This document shows positions 8,549-16,515 of a stretch of DNA of 64,000 bases, piece by piece (positions within the stretch are counted from its first letter, which is position 1; each line of letters starts with the position of its first letter). Source of the DNA: an uncultured Lachnospiraceae bacterium (GTDB taxonomy: Bacteria; Bacillota; Clostridia; Lachnospirales; Lachnospiraceae); assembly GCA_904395885.1 (NCBI GenBank), contig CAJFOF010000039.1:1-64000 (forward strand), in the 5' to 3' direction. The notes beneath the pieces are model-generated. The model worked only from the letters and a program-made list of their open reading frames with translations. It was not told where the DNA came from and did not search any database. Position numbers and translations under genes: made by a program.

Positions 8549-9721
8549 ATGATGGCTGAGCTTAGCGCAAAAGAACGAAAAATTTTGTGGTATGTGCATG
8601 GAATGGGACGCGTATCCAGAAAACGACTGCTGGAGCTGAGCCGTCTGAAATCCCCCACCTTGTACCGGGTGATCGAGACTCTGGTTCAGGAGGGGTACAT
8701 TGTGGTGTCCGGCAGCGAGGAGGACAAAGGAAAGGGAAGGCCGACCGATATTCTGACGGTAAACCGGACCTGGAATTATGTCTTTTCAGTCTGCATCACG
8801 AGAACCCGGTTTTTCTGCGCCGCTGTGGATTTCGGAAATCAGATTCTGGCCCAGAGGAGCCATGACATTCTGGCTGACCTGACGCCGGAGGCCATGGTGG
8901 AGCAGCTGTTTGCGGATTTCCGGGAGATCTGCGGGGACTGCGGCCTGCACAGCCAGGATTTTCTGGGGATCGGACTCTCTGCCGTGGGCCCGCTGGATTA
9001 CCGGGAGGGCGTTATGATTGGCCCTCTCCATTTCCATGCTGACGGATGGTATCAGGTGCCCATCGTAAAGCTGCTGAGCAGCCGCTTCCAGATGAAGGTG
9101 CTTTTGGACTGCAACGCCAGCTCCGCCCTGATGGGCCACTATATGTCCGGGTATTTTGATGAATACCAGAATGCGGTGTACGTCTCAGTGGGAACCTGCA
9201 TCGGGTCCGGACTGATCATCGGCCAGCGGCTTCACACCAACCGCAACATCATCCTGGACGGCTTCGCCCACATGATCATCGACATGGACGGGCGAAGGTG
9301 CACCTGCGGCGAGTACGGATGTGTGGAAGCCTACGCCTCCACCACGGCGATTCTGGAGCAGTGCAGCCGGGAGATCAAGCTGGGGGCGGAGAGCATCCTG
9401 GAAAAGAAGCTGGGCCATTTGAAGCTGGAGGACTTGAAGGATGCTGTGCTGGCTCAGGATCCCCTGGCAATCGACCAGGTGCAGAGGGCGGCCAATATTT
9501 TTGCAAAGTGTATTGTCAATTATCTGCGGATGGTGGAGTTGGACGCAGTGGTTCTGGGGGGAAGCCTGGTGGAGAGCATTCCGCTTTTCTTTGAGCAGGT
9601 GGTGCGGTACGCCCAGAAAAAGGAAATGCAGGTGAAGTTTTTCAGGTCTCAGCAGGAGGAGCGCAATATTCTGAGAGGGATTGCGTCGGAGGTGATAGAG
9701 GTCAATCTTTTGTGGGAATAG
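8549..9721 (+). CDS. ROK-family transcriptional regulator (NagC/Mlc/XylR type)
   Basis: A sugar-responsive repressor of 390 residues. Residues 5-55 form a winged helix-turn-helix (S-R-K-R-L-L-E-L-S-R-L-K-S-P-T-L-Y-R-V-I). A ROK domain follows, with the zinc-binding C-T-C-G-E-Y-G-C-V-E motif and its upstream histidine (F-A-H-M-I). The G-T-C-I-G-S-G-L segment matches the phosphate-binding site of ROK kinases. It follows the sulfatase by 25 bp on the same strand and most likely controls this operon in response to the imported sugar; this is inferred. GGAG lies 5 nt before the first of two tandem ATG codons. Confidence 0.92.
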   Translation: MMAELSAKERKILWYVHGMGRVSRKRLLELSRLKSPTLYRVIETLVQEGYIVVSGSEEDKGKGRPTDILTVNRTWNYVFSVCITRTRFFCAAVDFGNQILAQRSHDILADLTPEAMVEQLFADFREICGDCGLHSQDFLGIGLSAVGPLDYREGVMIGPLHFHADGWYQVPIVKLLSSRFQMKVLLDCNASSALMGHYMSGYFDEYQNAVYVSVGTCIGSGLIIGQRLHTNRNIILDGFAHMIIDMDGRRCTCGEYGCVEAYASTTAILEQCSREIKLGAESILEKKLGHLKLEDLKDAVLAQDPLAIDQVQRAANIFAKCIVNYLRMVELDAVVLGGSLVESIPLFFEQVVRYAQKKEMQVKFFRSQQEERNILRGIASEVIEVNLLWE

Positions 9722-9739
9722 AGAATATCCCTGAAAAAC

Positions 9740-9768
9740 TTGTCTTCTGACTCTTTTCATGGTATGCT
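9740..9768 (+). promoter_or_regulatory. Promoter of the cobalamin-riboswitch operon
   Basis: -35 TTGTCT at 9740-9745, 17-bp spacer, -10 TATGCT at 9763-9768. It lies just upstream of the riboswitch, so transcription would begin near 9775. Confidence 0.6.
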
Positions 9769-9789
9769 GGACGTGCTCAGTTGATTTGC

Positions 9790-9985
9790 AGCAGCCGGTA
9801 AAGCGGGAGCTTTTTAATAGGGAAGCGGGGTGAGAATCCCCCACAGCTACCTCTACTGTAATTGGGGACGAAGGGCCATGGATGTCACTGCGAAAGCGGG
9901 AAGGCGGCCCGGAGGAAGAACCATAAGCCAGGAGACCTGCCGGACTGGTGACAGGGAATCGCCTTCTGGGATAGGGAAGGCGGCC
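9790..9985 (+). promoter_or_regulatory. Cobalamin riboswitch (B12 element)
   Basis: The conserved core is clear: AGGGAAGCGGGGTGAGAATC, then CCCCCACAG and ACTGTAA near 9830-9863, GTCACTG near 9890, and the B12 box AGCCAGGAGACCTGCC at 9926-9941. After the aptamer a GCCTTC/GAAGGC hairpin (9961-9981) and a CAGCC/GGCTG hairpin (9989-10002) form a likely expression platform. No T-run follows, so whether control is at transcription or translation is unclear. The downstream genes encode a BtuFCD-type importer, so corrinoid should switch off its own uptake. Confidence 0.93.
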
Positions 9986-10073
9986 TTTCAGCCTGCTGGC
10001 TGGTAAGATTGCTCTGTTGTGCATATGGAACGGGCAAATATCAGATCGGACAGGTTGAAAGGAGAATGAGAAA

Positions 10074-11171
10074 ATGAGAAAACACATGGTATGGACTGCG
10101 GCTGCGCTGGCAGCGGCAGTTCTTTTGGCTACCGGCTGCAGCCAGAATGGAAAGGCGGCGGATGAGGCGAAAACGGATTCCCGGGAAGAATCCGGGGAAA
10201 CAACGATTTTTGTGGATGATATTGGCCGGGAGATCCAACTGGAGCTCCCGGTGACCAGGGCCTGCGTGGCAAACCGCTACAATAACGAGCTGATCCGGGC
10301 TGTGGGAGCCGGCGACTGTGTGGTTGGCGTAGATCTGTACACCTCCCAGGATGAGGTGTACTGGCCACAGTTCGGGGAAGATGAGACCTTCGGCAAGGAC
10401 GAGTACGATTACGAGAAGATTATTGAGCTGGATCCCCAGGTTCTGGTGGTGCCTAAAAACGGCGTTGTGGAAGAGTCGATCGAGAAGCTGGAGCCCTTCG
10501 GCATCCAGGTGGTGGTGATAACCGGCTGGGACAATTCGGATGTTCCCAGGCAGATCCGGCTGTGCGGCCAGCTGTTTGGGAAAGAAGAGGAGGCCGAAGA
10601 GCTGGTTCAGTTTTATCAGGAACCTGTAGATTATATCAACCGGCAGCTGGAACAGGTGGAAGAGCGAAAGACGGTGTACTGGGAGTACGGCGGCGACTAT
10701 ACGACCTGTATTCCGGGCACTTCCAATGACGGCTGGCACAATATGATTTTGATGGCCGGAGGGGAAAATATTTTCGGGGATGCTTCCCTGGCTGGAAAGG
10801 ATATTGATCCGGAATATATTCTGGAGAGTGACCCGGATCTGATCGTGAAGATCTATGCCGGCGAGGTAGTCGGCAACAGCGGCGTTTTTACAGCTCCGCC
10901 TCAGGAAGAGTTTGCCGAGAAAGCTCAGGCCATGCTGGAGCGGCCCGGCTGGAAGGACCTTACGGCCGTGAAAGAAGGAAATTTTTATTTAAACACGGCT
11001 TTTATGAGCGGCGGTCTCGGCAAGATGGTGGGAGCTGCCTACATGGCGAAATGGCTGTACCCGGATCTGATGACGGATCTGGATCCGGACGAGATCTTTG
11101 AGCGCTGGATGGAATACCAGGGTTTTGAGCCCAATGCACCTCATGTTTACCATGTCCCTGCACAGAATTAG
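10074..11171 (+). CDS. btuF: Corrinoid ABC transporter substrate-binding lipoprotein (BtuF-like)
   Basis: A periplasmic-binding-protein-like lipoprotein of 365 residues in the FhuD/BtuF (TroA-like helical backbone) class. The signal peptide ends in A-T-G-C with Cys22 lipidated. The mature protein opens with T-I-F-V-D-D-I-G-R-E-I-Q-L, the usual first strand of this class. Siderophore- and corrinoid-binding members look alike; cobalamin is preferred because a cobalamin riboswitch lies directly upstream. AAAGGAG precedes the ATG. It is followed by a FecCD permease and an ATPase in one operon. Confidence 0.88.
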   Translation: MRKHMVWTAAALAAAVLLATGCSQNGKAADEAKTDSREESGETTIFVDDIGREIQLELPVTRACVANRYNNELIRAVGAGDCVVGVDLYTSQDEVYWPQFGEDETFGKDEYDYEKIIELDPQVLVVPKNGVVEESIEKLEPFGIQVVVITGWDNSDVPRQIRLCGQLFGKEEEAEELVQFYQEPVDYINRQLEQVEERKTVYWEYGGDYTTCIPGTSNDGWHNMILMAGGENIFGDASLAGKDIDPEYILESDPDLIVKIYAGEVVGNSGVFTAPPQEEFAEKAQAMLERPGWKDLTAVKEGNFYLNTAFMSGGLGKMVGAAYMAKWLYPDLMTDLDPDEIFERWMEYQGFEPNAPHVYHVPAQN

Positions 11172-11180
11172 GACAGAGCT

Positions 11181-12242
11181 ATGGGGACACTGAGAGAACA
11201 ATATGTCAGGCTTTCCTGGAAAAAAGGAATTCTGTTCGGGATATGCATGGCTGCCCTTCTGATACTGGCGGTGGCGGCGTGCTGTCTGGGCGTTGCAGAT
11301 CTGACGCCGGGACGCCTTCTGGTCACCTACCTGCCTGGAATGGATCGGATTCTCTCTGCCGGGCCTCTGACCCCCAGGGAAGAAAATATCCTGCTGATGC
11401 TCCGGCTGCCCAGAGTGGCAGCCGGAATCGCAGCAGGCGCAAGCCTGGGAACGGCGGGGGCGGCTATGCAGGCGATTACAGGGAATCAGATGGCCAGCCC
11501 TTTTACCACAGGGCTTTCCAGTGCGGCAGCTCTGGGCGCGGCAGCCGTAATCGTATTTGGCGGTGTTTCAGCGGGAATGGTGAAGACGGCAACTGTTTTA
11601 GCAGCGTTTGTGATGGCAGTTTTATGTGCGATGCTTGTATTTGGAATCGCTTGGGTTAAAGGAATGGGGGCGGAGTCCCTGGTTTTGACAGGAATTGCCC
11701 TTAATTATCTGTTCAGTGCCTTAAACTCTACCATGCAGTTTATCGCCAATGAGGATCAGCTTCCGGCTATCGTCCACTGGTCTTTTGGCAGTCTGAACAG
11801 TGTGGGATGGACTGATATTTGCATAATGGCCGCTATTTTTTTGTCAGCGTTTCCAGCGGTTTTCAGTCAGGGATGGGCTTTTAATCTGATGGAAGGCGGC
11901 GGGGATGAGGCGGCCAGGGCGCTGGGGATCAATACCGGAAGAGCGCGGCTGTTGACAGGGGGAGCGGTGACTCTGCTGACAGCGGGAACTGTGAGCTTTA
12001 CAGGCGTTATCGGATTTGTGGGATTGGCAGCTCCCCATATTGCCAGACTTTTGGTCGGAAATGATTACCGCCAGGTGACGCCTTTTTCTGCCGTGACCGG
12101 CGCGATGCTGGTTCTGGCTGCCGATACGCTGGGAAGAAATGCCTTCTCCCCTACCACATTGCCGGTGGGGATCGTGGTGTCCTATGTCGGTGTTCCGCTG
12201 TTCCTGTTCCTTATCTTGAAGGAAAGGAGAGGCGGTTTGTAA
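11181..12242 (+). CDS. btuC: Corrinoid ABC transporter permease (BtuC/FecCD family)
   Basis: A 353-residue inner-membrane permease with about ten hydrophobic segments. Family hallmarks are L-R-L-P-R-V-A-A-G-I-A-A-G-A-S-L-G near residue 75 and G-F-V-G-L-A-A-P-H-I-A-R near residue 280; the second is the cytoplasmic coupling region. It starts 9 bp after the binding protein and its stop overlaps the ATPase start by one base. The corrinoid assignment rests on the riboswitch, since this family also moves iron siderophores and haem. Confidence 0.9.
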   Translation: MGTLREQYVRLSWKKGILFGICMAALLILAVAACCLGVADLTPGRLLVTYLPGMDRILSAGPLTPREENILLMLRLPRVAAGIAAGASLGTAGAAMQAITGNQMASPFTTGLSSAAALGAAAVIVFGGVSAGMVKTATVLAAFVMAVLCAMLVFGIAWVKGMGAESLVLTGIALNYLFSALNSTMQFIANEDQLPAIVHWSFGSLNSVGWTDICIMAAIFLSAFPAVFSQGWAFNLMEGGGDEAARALGINTGRARLLTGGAVTLLTAGTVSFTGVIGFVGLAAPHIARLLVGNDYRQVTPFSAVTGAMLVLAADTLGRNAFSPTTLPVGIVVSYVGVPLFLFLILKERRGGL

Positions 12243-13015
12243 TGGCGAGAGGGTTGGAGATAAAGGGGATTCATTTTTCTTATGGCAAGAGAAAGATACT
12301 GGAAGATGCCGGTTTTGCTGTAGACCCTGGCGAGCTGTGTGTGCTTCTTGGGGCGAACGGGGCCGGAAAATCTACGTTGCTGAAATGCATAAACGGTCTT
12401 CTGACGCCGGCTCGGGGAAACGTAGTGTGGAACGGCCGGGAGACAGATCGGCTGTCTGTAAAAGAAAAAGCGAAAATCTACGGGTATGTTCCTCAGGAAA
12501 CTGGAGTTCGCGGCGGTCTTACCGTCATGGAGACCGTCCTGTCAGGCCGGCTTCCCTACATGGGACTTGCAGCACGACGGCAGGACGTCGAAAAAGCTGA
12601 GAAAATTCTGATACGGCTGGGCATGGAGCATCTGGCATTCTGCCGGATGGATACGTTAAGCGGTGGAGAGCGGCAGAGAGCCTTGATCGGCCGAGCCATG
12701 GCCCAGGAGCCGGAGGTGCTTCTTCTGGACGAACCCACCAGCAGTCTGGATCTCCGGTTTCAGTATGAGGTTATGGGACTGTTAAAAGAACTGGGAACGG
12801 AGCAGAGCTTAGCTGTTGTGGCTGTGGTTCATGATTTGAATTTGGCATTGGATTTTGCGGATCAGGCAGTGCTTTTATCTGGGGGAAGAGTCCTGGCGGA
12901 GGGAAGGCCGGAAGCCGTTCTGACGCCTGAGCGGATTCAGGCTTCCTACGGAATCCCGGCGGAGATCGGCCGATTCGGGGACCGTCGGGTGGTTCTGCCG
13001 CGGATGTGCAGATAA
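12242..13015 (+). CDS. btuD: Corrinoid ABC transporter ATP-binding protein (BtuD-like)
   Basis: The ATPase subunit of the importer, 257 residues. It has Walker A G-A-N-G-A-G-K-S-T near residue 38, a Q-loop at Y-V-P-Q-E, the ABC signature L-S-G-G-E-R-Q-R near residue 140, Walker B L-L-L-D-E-P, a D-loop S-S-L-D and a switch histidine in V-V-H-D-L-N. It is closest in layout to FecE/BtuD proteins. The ATG overlaps the permease stop. Confidence 0.92.
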   Translation: MARGLEIKGIHFSYGKRKILEDAGFAVDPGELCVLLGANGAGKSTLLKCINGLLTPARGNVVWNGRETDRLSVKEKAKIYGYVPQETGVRGGLTVMETVLSGRLPYMGLAARRQDVEKAEKILIRLGMEHLAFCRMDTLSGGERQRALIGRAMAQEPEVLLLDEPTSSLDLRFQYEVMGLLKELGTEQSLAVVAVVHDLNLALDFADQAVLLSGGRVLAEGRPEAVLTPERIQASYGIPAEIGRFGDRRVVLPRMCR

Positions 13016-13039
13016 TATCCAAAAAGGGAGAAAGGTAAT

Positions 13040-13366
13040 ATGGATGAAGCAGAAAACGGCAGAGTGTGTTCGCCGAAAGATTTTTCAGAATTTTGGGAAT
13101 GCCTTGTGAGGCGGCAGGGGGAAGCGTTTTACACGGCCAAGGGCTTGTCTTTTACATATCAGGTCAGGGGCGGGGAATTATTTGTGGACCGCAGATCCAA
13201 ATCTATTACCAGGGCGACCGTTGAGAGGGCTTACTGGAAGCTGGAAGAAGATAAGGCCCACGAGATACGGGGACCGAAAAAACTGGGTGTCTTCGGCGCT
13301 CCGTACCTGTGGGCCATTTTTGTGAGTTTCGGCGCAGCTTTTACCGGGGAAGATCAGCCGCGCTGA
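13040..13366 (+). CDS. Small conserved-looking protein of unknown function
   Basis: A soluble 108-residue protein without a signal peptide. It has a basic, aromatic-rich middle with the phrase S-K-S-I-T-R-A-T-V-E-R-A-Y and a tail G-P-K-K-L-G-V-F-G-A-P-Y-L-W-A-I-F. I recall similar short hypothetical proteins in other Clostridia but know of no function. It begins 24 bp after the corrinoid ATPase with a good AAAGGGAGAAAGG ribosome binding site, so it is probably part of the cobalamin-controlled transcript. Its last 26 bp overlap the convergent S58 peptidase gene tail to tail, which leaves no room for a separate terminator. Confidence 0.7.
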   Translation: MDEAENGRVCSPKDFSEFWECLVRRQGEAFYTAKGLSFTYQVRGGELFVDRRSKSITRATVERAYWKLEEDKAHEIRGPKKLGVFGAPYLWAIFVSFGAAFTGEDQPR

Positions 13367-14357
13367 TATATCCGTGGCTGGACTCTGCGGCCAGGACGGC
13401 CCGGTTTACAGCTTTTCCCATGACGTAAGCTGCCAGGGTTCCGGCGATGTTGACGTCGGCGGGCACATCCCCGGCGGAGACAGCGTAGAGGGAGTCCCCA
13501 TCGGCCGTGGTGTGGATGGGCCGTATGGTCCTGGCAAGACCGTTGTGGGCCATGGATGCGATCTTGTTCACCTCCGCTTTGGTGAAAGCGCCGTTGGTGA
13601 TCACCGCCCCGATGGTGGTGTTCCCTGTAAACAGGTCAGGAGGAGAGGCGATATCCTTTAAAAATTCCTCCTCCGTGGAGGCAAGGCCTGTGCGGTCGGA
13701 ATTGAGAAGGCCTGCAAGCTGCCTTCCGGTATTATAATCGAAGACATCCCCCAGGGCGTTGACGGCCACAATTGCCCCGATCTTAAATGTTCCGGCCTGG
13801 ACGGCGAAGACCCCCAGGCCGCTTTTCATGGCAAAATCGGCACCGCGGTATTTTCCCACTGTGCAGCCGCAGCCGGCGCCGGCATTTCCTTCAGGAAGGG
13901 AGGCTGCCTCGGAAGCAGCGCCCTGTGCTGCCAAAGCCTTTCTTCGCAGATCGGCGTCCTGGCAGGCGGCATAGGCCATGGCGGCGTCGGGCCGGACATC
14001 GCTTCTTCCAATCACCAGGTCAAAGAGACAGGACTGGCACACCAGGGGAACCTTGGTGACACCTACGTCAAAGCCGATTCCCCGCTCTTCCAGATAGGTC
14101 ATAACGCCGCCTGCGGCATCCAGGCCGAAGGCAGAGCCGCCAGAGAGAAGCAGGGCATTGATTCCCTGGGAGGCGGCCAGTGGGTCCAGAAGAGGCGTCT
14201 CTCTGGAGGCCGGGCCTCCGCCCCGGATCGCCACCCCAGCAGGGGAGCAGCGGTCAAAGAGAAGGACGGTGCAGCCAGTGGCGGCCTCCTCATTGCAGGC
14301 ATGTCCGGCGGAAAAGCCGCCTATTTCTAAAAATGGAATTTCTTTTTGATATTTCAT
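13341..14357 (-). CDS. S58 (DmpA/BapA/ThnT-like) N-terminal-nucleophile aminopeptidase or amidase
   Basis: A 338-residue member of peptidase family S58, whose precursors cleave themselves to expose an N-terminal Ser/Thr nucleophile. The expected self-cleavage site is Asn246-Thr247 in T-G-N-T-T-I-G-A-V; the G-G-S-A-F-G-L-D-A-A-x-G-V and R-G-G-G-P-A-S-R-E-T motifs are also family-typical. Known members cut beta-alanyl or D-amino-acyl peptides (DmpA, BapA) or pantetheine (ThnT). It lies 13 bp after an ECF S component resembling PanT, which suggests salvage of a beta-alanine- or pantothenate-containing compound. That substrate is inferred. AGAGGAGAT precedes the ATG. Confidence 0.88.
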   Translation of the reverse strand: MKYQKEIPFLEIGGFSAGHACNEEAATGCTVLLFDRCSPAGVAIRGGGPASRETPLLDPLAASQGINALLLSGGSAFGLDAAGGVMTYLEERGIGFDVGVTKVPLVCQSCLFDLVIGRSDVRPDAAMAYAACQDADLRRKALAAQGAASEAASLPEGNAGAGCGCTVGKYRGADFAMKSGLGVFAVQAGTFKIGAIVAVNALGDVFDYNTGRQLAGLLNSDRTGLASTEEEFLKDIASPPDLFTGNTTIGAVITNGAFTKAEVNKIASMAHNGLARTIRPIHTTADGDSLYAVSAGDVPADVNIAGTLAAYVMGKAVNRAVLAAESSHGYISAADLPR

Positions 14358-14370
14358 AAGCAGATCTCCT

Positions 14371-15033
14371 CTAACGGGATGTGTTTTTTATGACTACCAA
14401 TAGAGCCCGGCCTACCGCCTGGGTCAAGATGGCGCCGATGATGGCCTCAGGAATGCCGTTGATGGCGATGATCCCCAGAATAAGCTGGATCACAAGGGAA
14501 GGGTCTTTTCCGCCGGCCAAAGCGTACTGTTCGCCAAAAAACAGACAAATCAGGGACATGACCCCGATGGTATTGACCATGGATCCGGCAAAACCGCAGA
14601 TAAAAAGAGGGGCATTTTTTCCCTTCATGCGCGTTTTCAGCGCCCGGTAGAGGAACCCTGCCGCCAGCCCGATGAGAATCCGGGGGACTATGGCTACCAC
14701 AAGGCTTGCCGGACTTCCGTGAAACTGAGGGCTGAAGCTGTAAAAAGGTGTGAAGACAAAGGAAGTGATGTTCGGCTGGATTGTGGCTTTGATCACACTG
14801 GTCACGCCGAAGAAACCTCCCAGTGCAGCTCCTGCTGCAGGTCCCAGAAGACACCCGCCGATAATCACGGGGATGTGCATGGTTGTGGCATTCATAAAGG
14901 GCAGCGGAATATAGCCCAGAGGTGTGAACGCCAGAATCAGCATGATGGCTGTCAGAAGGGCCATCTGGGCCATGAGTCCTACATTGGGATCTCTGCGCCC
15001 TGCGCCTTTGCGCGGATTGAGTTTTCTATTCAA
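14371..15033 (-). CDS. ECF transporter S component, PanT-like
   Basis: A 220-residue membrane protein with five to six hydrophobic segments after a basic N-terminus. It is a substrate-capture subunit of an energy-coupling-factor vitamin importer that would use shared EcfAA'T modules. The run G-Y-I-P-L-P-F, M-H-I-P-V-I-I-G, L-G-P-A-A-G-A-A-L-G and V-P-R-I-L-I-G-L resembles pantothenate S components (COG4684-like). The start is TTG at 15033, 7 nt after AGGAGGT; no better start exists. It is first in a two-gene operon with the S58 peptidase. Substrate assignment is moderate; membership of the S-component class is firm. Confidence 0.82.
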   Translation of the reverse strand: MNRKLNPRKGAGRRDPNVGLMAQMALLTAIMLILAFTPLGYIPLPFMNATTMHIPVIIGGCLLGPAAGAALGGFFGVTSVIKATIQPNITSFVFTPFYSFSPQFHGSPASLVVAIVPRILIGLAAGFLYRALKTRMKGKNAPLFICGFAGSMVNTIGVMSLICLFFGEQYALAGGKDPSLVIQLILGIIAINGIPEAIIGAILTQAVGRALLVVIKNTSR

Positions 15034-15084
15034 TTTTTATACCTCCTGCTGATATCCCCTTAAGCGGGGTACATCGCATTTTTT

Positions 15085-15113
15085 ATTCTACGCCAAAGGA
15101 TAGAATGATGCAA
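15085..15113 (-). promoter_or_regulatory. Promoter of the PanT-like/S58 operon
   Basis: On the - strand, -35 TTGCAT (15113-15108), 17-bp spacer, -10 TAGAAT (15090-15085). The short leader carries a CCCC-GCTTAA-GGGG hairpin just before the ribosome binding site. Confidence 0.6.
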
Positions 15114-15135
15114 GAAAAAAGTTACAAAATGCATA

Positions 15136-15165
15136 TTGATTTATACCATAATATCTAGTATATTA
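15136..15165 (+). promoter_or_regulatory. plsX promoter with an overlapping palindrome
   Basis: -35 TTGATT at 15136-15141, 17-bp spacer, -10 TATATT at 15159-15164. A 17-bp palindrome, TAATAT-N5-ATATTA (15149-15165), covers the -10. Placement and size recall operators of fatty-acid regulators such as FapR, which controls plsX in Bacillus. The regulator is not known here. Confidence 0.55.
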
Positions 15166-15196
15166 TGATGTAGATTAGCCGAAAGGAGAATCACAT

Positions 15197-16210
15197 ATGA
15201 TTAAAGTAGCGGTAGACGCTATGGGTGGGGATAATGCCCCGTCTGAAATTGTTGCGGGAGCCGTGGCTGCGGTCAATAAAGAGAAAACCGTCCATGTCCT
15301 GCTGGTGGGACGCCGGGAGAATGTAGAGCGGGAATTGGCGAAACACACCTATCCGAAGGATCAGATTCAGGTTGTCCATGCTTCAGAAGTGATAGAGACG
15401 GAGGAACCTCCGGTCAACGCCATTCGGAAGAAAAAGGATTCCTCTATTGTAGTGGGAATGAATCTGGTAAAATCCGGGGAGGCTGATGCTTTTGTGTCGG
15501 CCGGAAGTTCGGGCGCTATCTTGGTCGGCGGCCAAGTGATCGTCGGAAGGCTGAAAGGAGTGGAGAGACCGCCCCTTGCCCCGCTGATCCCTACTGAAAA
15601 AGGTGTGTCTCTGCTGATTGACTGCGGTGCTAACGTAGACGCAAGGCCGTCTCATTTGGTTCAGTTTGCCAGAATGGGTTCCATTTATATGGAGCACGTA
15701 GTGGGAATCAGGAACCCGAGAGTTGCCATTGTCAATATCGGCGCAGAGGAGGAGAAGGGCAATGCTCTGGTCAAAGAGACGTTTCCGCTTCTAAAAGAGT
15801 GCAGGGACATCAATTTTGTGGGGAGCATAGAAGCAAGGGAAATTCCTCATGGAGGGGCCGATGTCATTGTCTGCGAAGCTTTTGTCGGAAATGTTATCCT
15901 GAAGCTGTATGAGGGAGTCGGCGCAACCCTGATTGGAATGGTAAAACAGGGGATGATGGCCAGCCTTCGCAGCAAGATCGGCGCTCTTTTAGTAAAACCG
16001 GCCCTCAAACAGACTCTGAAATCCTTTGACGCCAGCCAGTACGGCGGCGCTCCGCTGCTGGGGCTGAAGGGTTTGGTGGTAAAGACTCACGGCAATTCAA
16101 AATCCACTGAAGTTTGTAATTCCATTCTTCAGTGCGTGACCTTTAGGGAACAGAAAATCAATGAAAAAGTCCAAGAAAGTCTCGCAAACGCGACAAATAG
16201 ATCAAATTAG
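15197..16210 (+). CDS. plsX: Phosphate acyltransferase PlsX
   Basis: PlsX converts acyl-ACP to acyl-phosphate, the donor for PlsY in membrane phospholipid synthesis. The start I-K-V-A-V-D-A-M-G-G-D-N-A-P is the family signature, and G-A-N-V-D-A-R-P and V-C-E-A-F-V-G-N-V-I-L-K are also typical; 337 residues is normal. AAAGGAG precedes the ATG. It is first in a line with acpP, rnc, smc and ftsY. The fabD and fabG genes that often lie between plsX and acpP are missing here. Its partner plsY is at 39478-40152. Confidence 0.97.
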   Translation: MIKVAVDAMGGDNAPSEIVAGAVAAVNKEKTVHVLLVGRRENVERELAKHTYPKDQIQVVHASEVIETEEPPVNAIRKKKDSSIVVGMNLVKSGEADAFVSAGSSGAILVGGQVIVGRLKGVERPPLAPLIPTEKGVSLLIDCGANVDARPSHLVQFARMGSIYMEHVVGIRNPRVAIVNIGAEEEKGNALVKETFPLLKECRDINFVGSIEAREIPHGGADVIVCEAFVGNVILKLYEGVGATLIGMVKQGMMASLRSKIGALLVKPALKQTLKSFDASQYGGAPLLGLKGLVVKTHGNSKSTEVCNSILQCVTFREQKINEKVQESLANATNRSN

Positions 16211-16222
16211 GGAGGAAGTTTT

Positions 16223-16453
16223 ATGGAATTCGAAAAGCTGCAGCAGATTATCGCGGAGGTACTGAATATCGAGCCGGAAGAGGTGACGATGACTTCCACA
16301 TTTGTAGATGATTTAGGCGCAGATTCACTGGATATTTTCCAGATCATCATGGGAATCGAGGAGGAATTCGATGTAAAGATCCCAGATGACGCTGCCGAAC
16401 ACATCGTTTCCGTTGGGGATGCCGTTGAACAGATCAAGAACGCACTGAACTAA
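16223..16453 (+). CDS. acpP: Acyl carrier protein
   Basis: A 76-residue acidic protein that carries growing fatty acids on a 4'-phosphopantetheine arm. The attachment serine is Ser35 in G-A-D-S-L-D, and the helix after it ([14 protein letters not shown]) is the usual docking helix. GGGAGGAAG precedes the start. The gene lies 12 bp after plsX, in the usual Firmicutes position before rnc. Confidence 0.97.
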   Translation: MEFEKLQQIIAEVLNIEPEEVTMTSTFVDDLGADSLDIFQIIMGIEEEFDVKIPDDAAEHIVSVGDAVEQIKNALN

Positions 16454-16467
16454 CTATAAAAGAAAGG

Positions 16468-16493
16468 ATGCCCTGCTGCTTGCGGCGGGGCAT
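16468..16493 (+). terminator. Weak hairpin between acpP and rnc
   Basis: A 9-bp stem with one wobble pair (16468-16476 with 16485-16493) and an 8-nt loop. It is followed by TTGATT rather than a T-run, so it is more likely an attenuator or RNA-stability element than a full terminator. It would favour high acpP and lower rnc expression. Confidence 0.5.
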
Positions 16494-16515
16494 TTGATTA
16501 TCAAACGGAGGCTTT

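Noticed and set aside
15136..15196. A missing fapR gene as pseudogene remnant before plsX
   Set aside because: The gap holds only the two divergent promoters and leaders; no trace of fapR coding sequence is visible.
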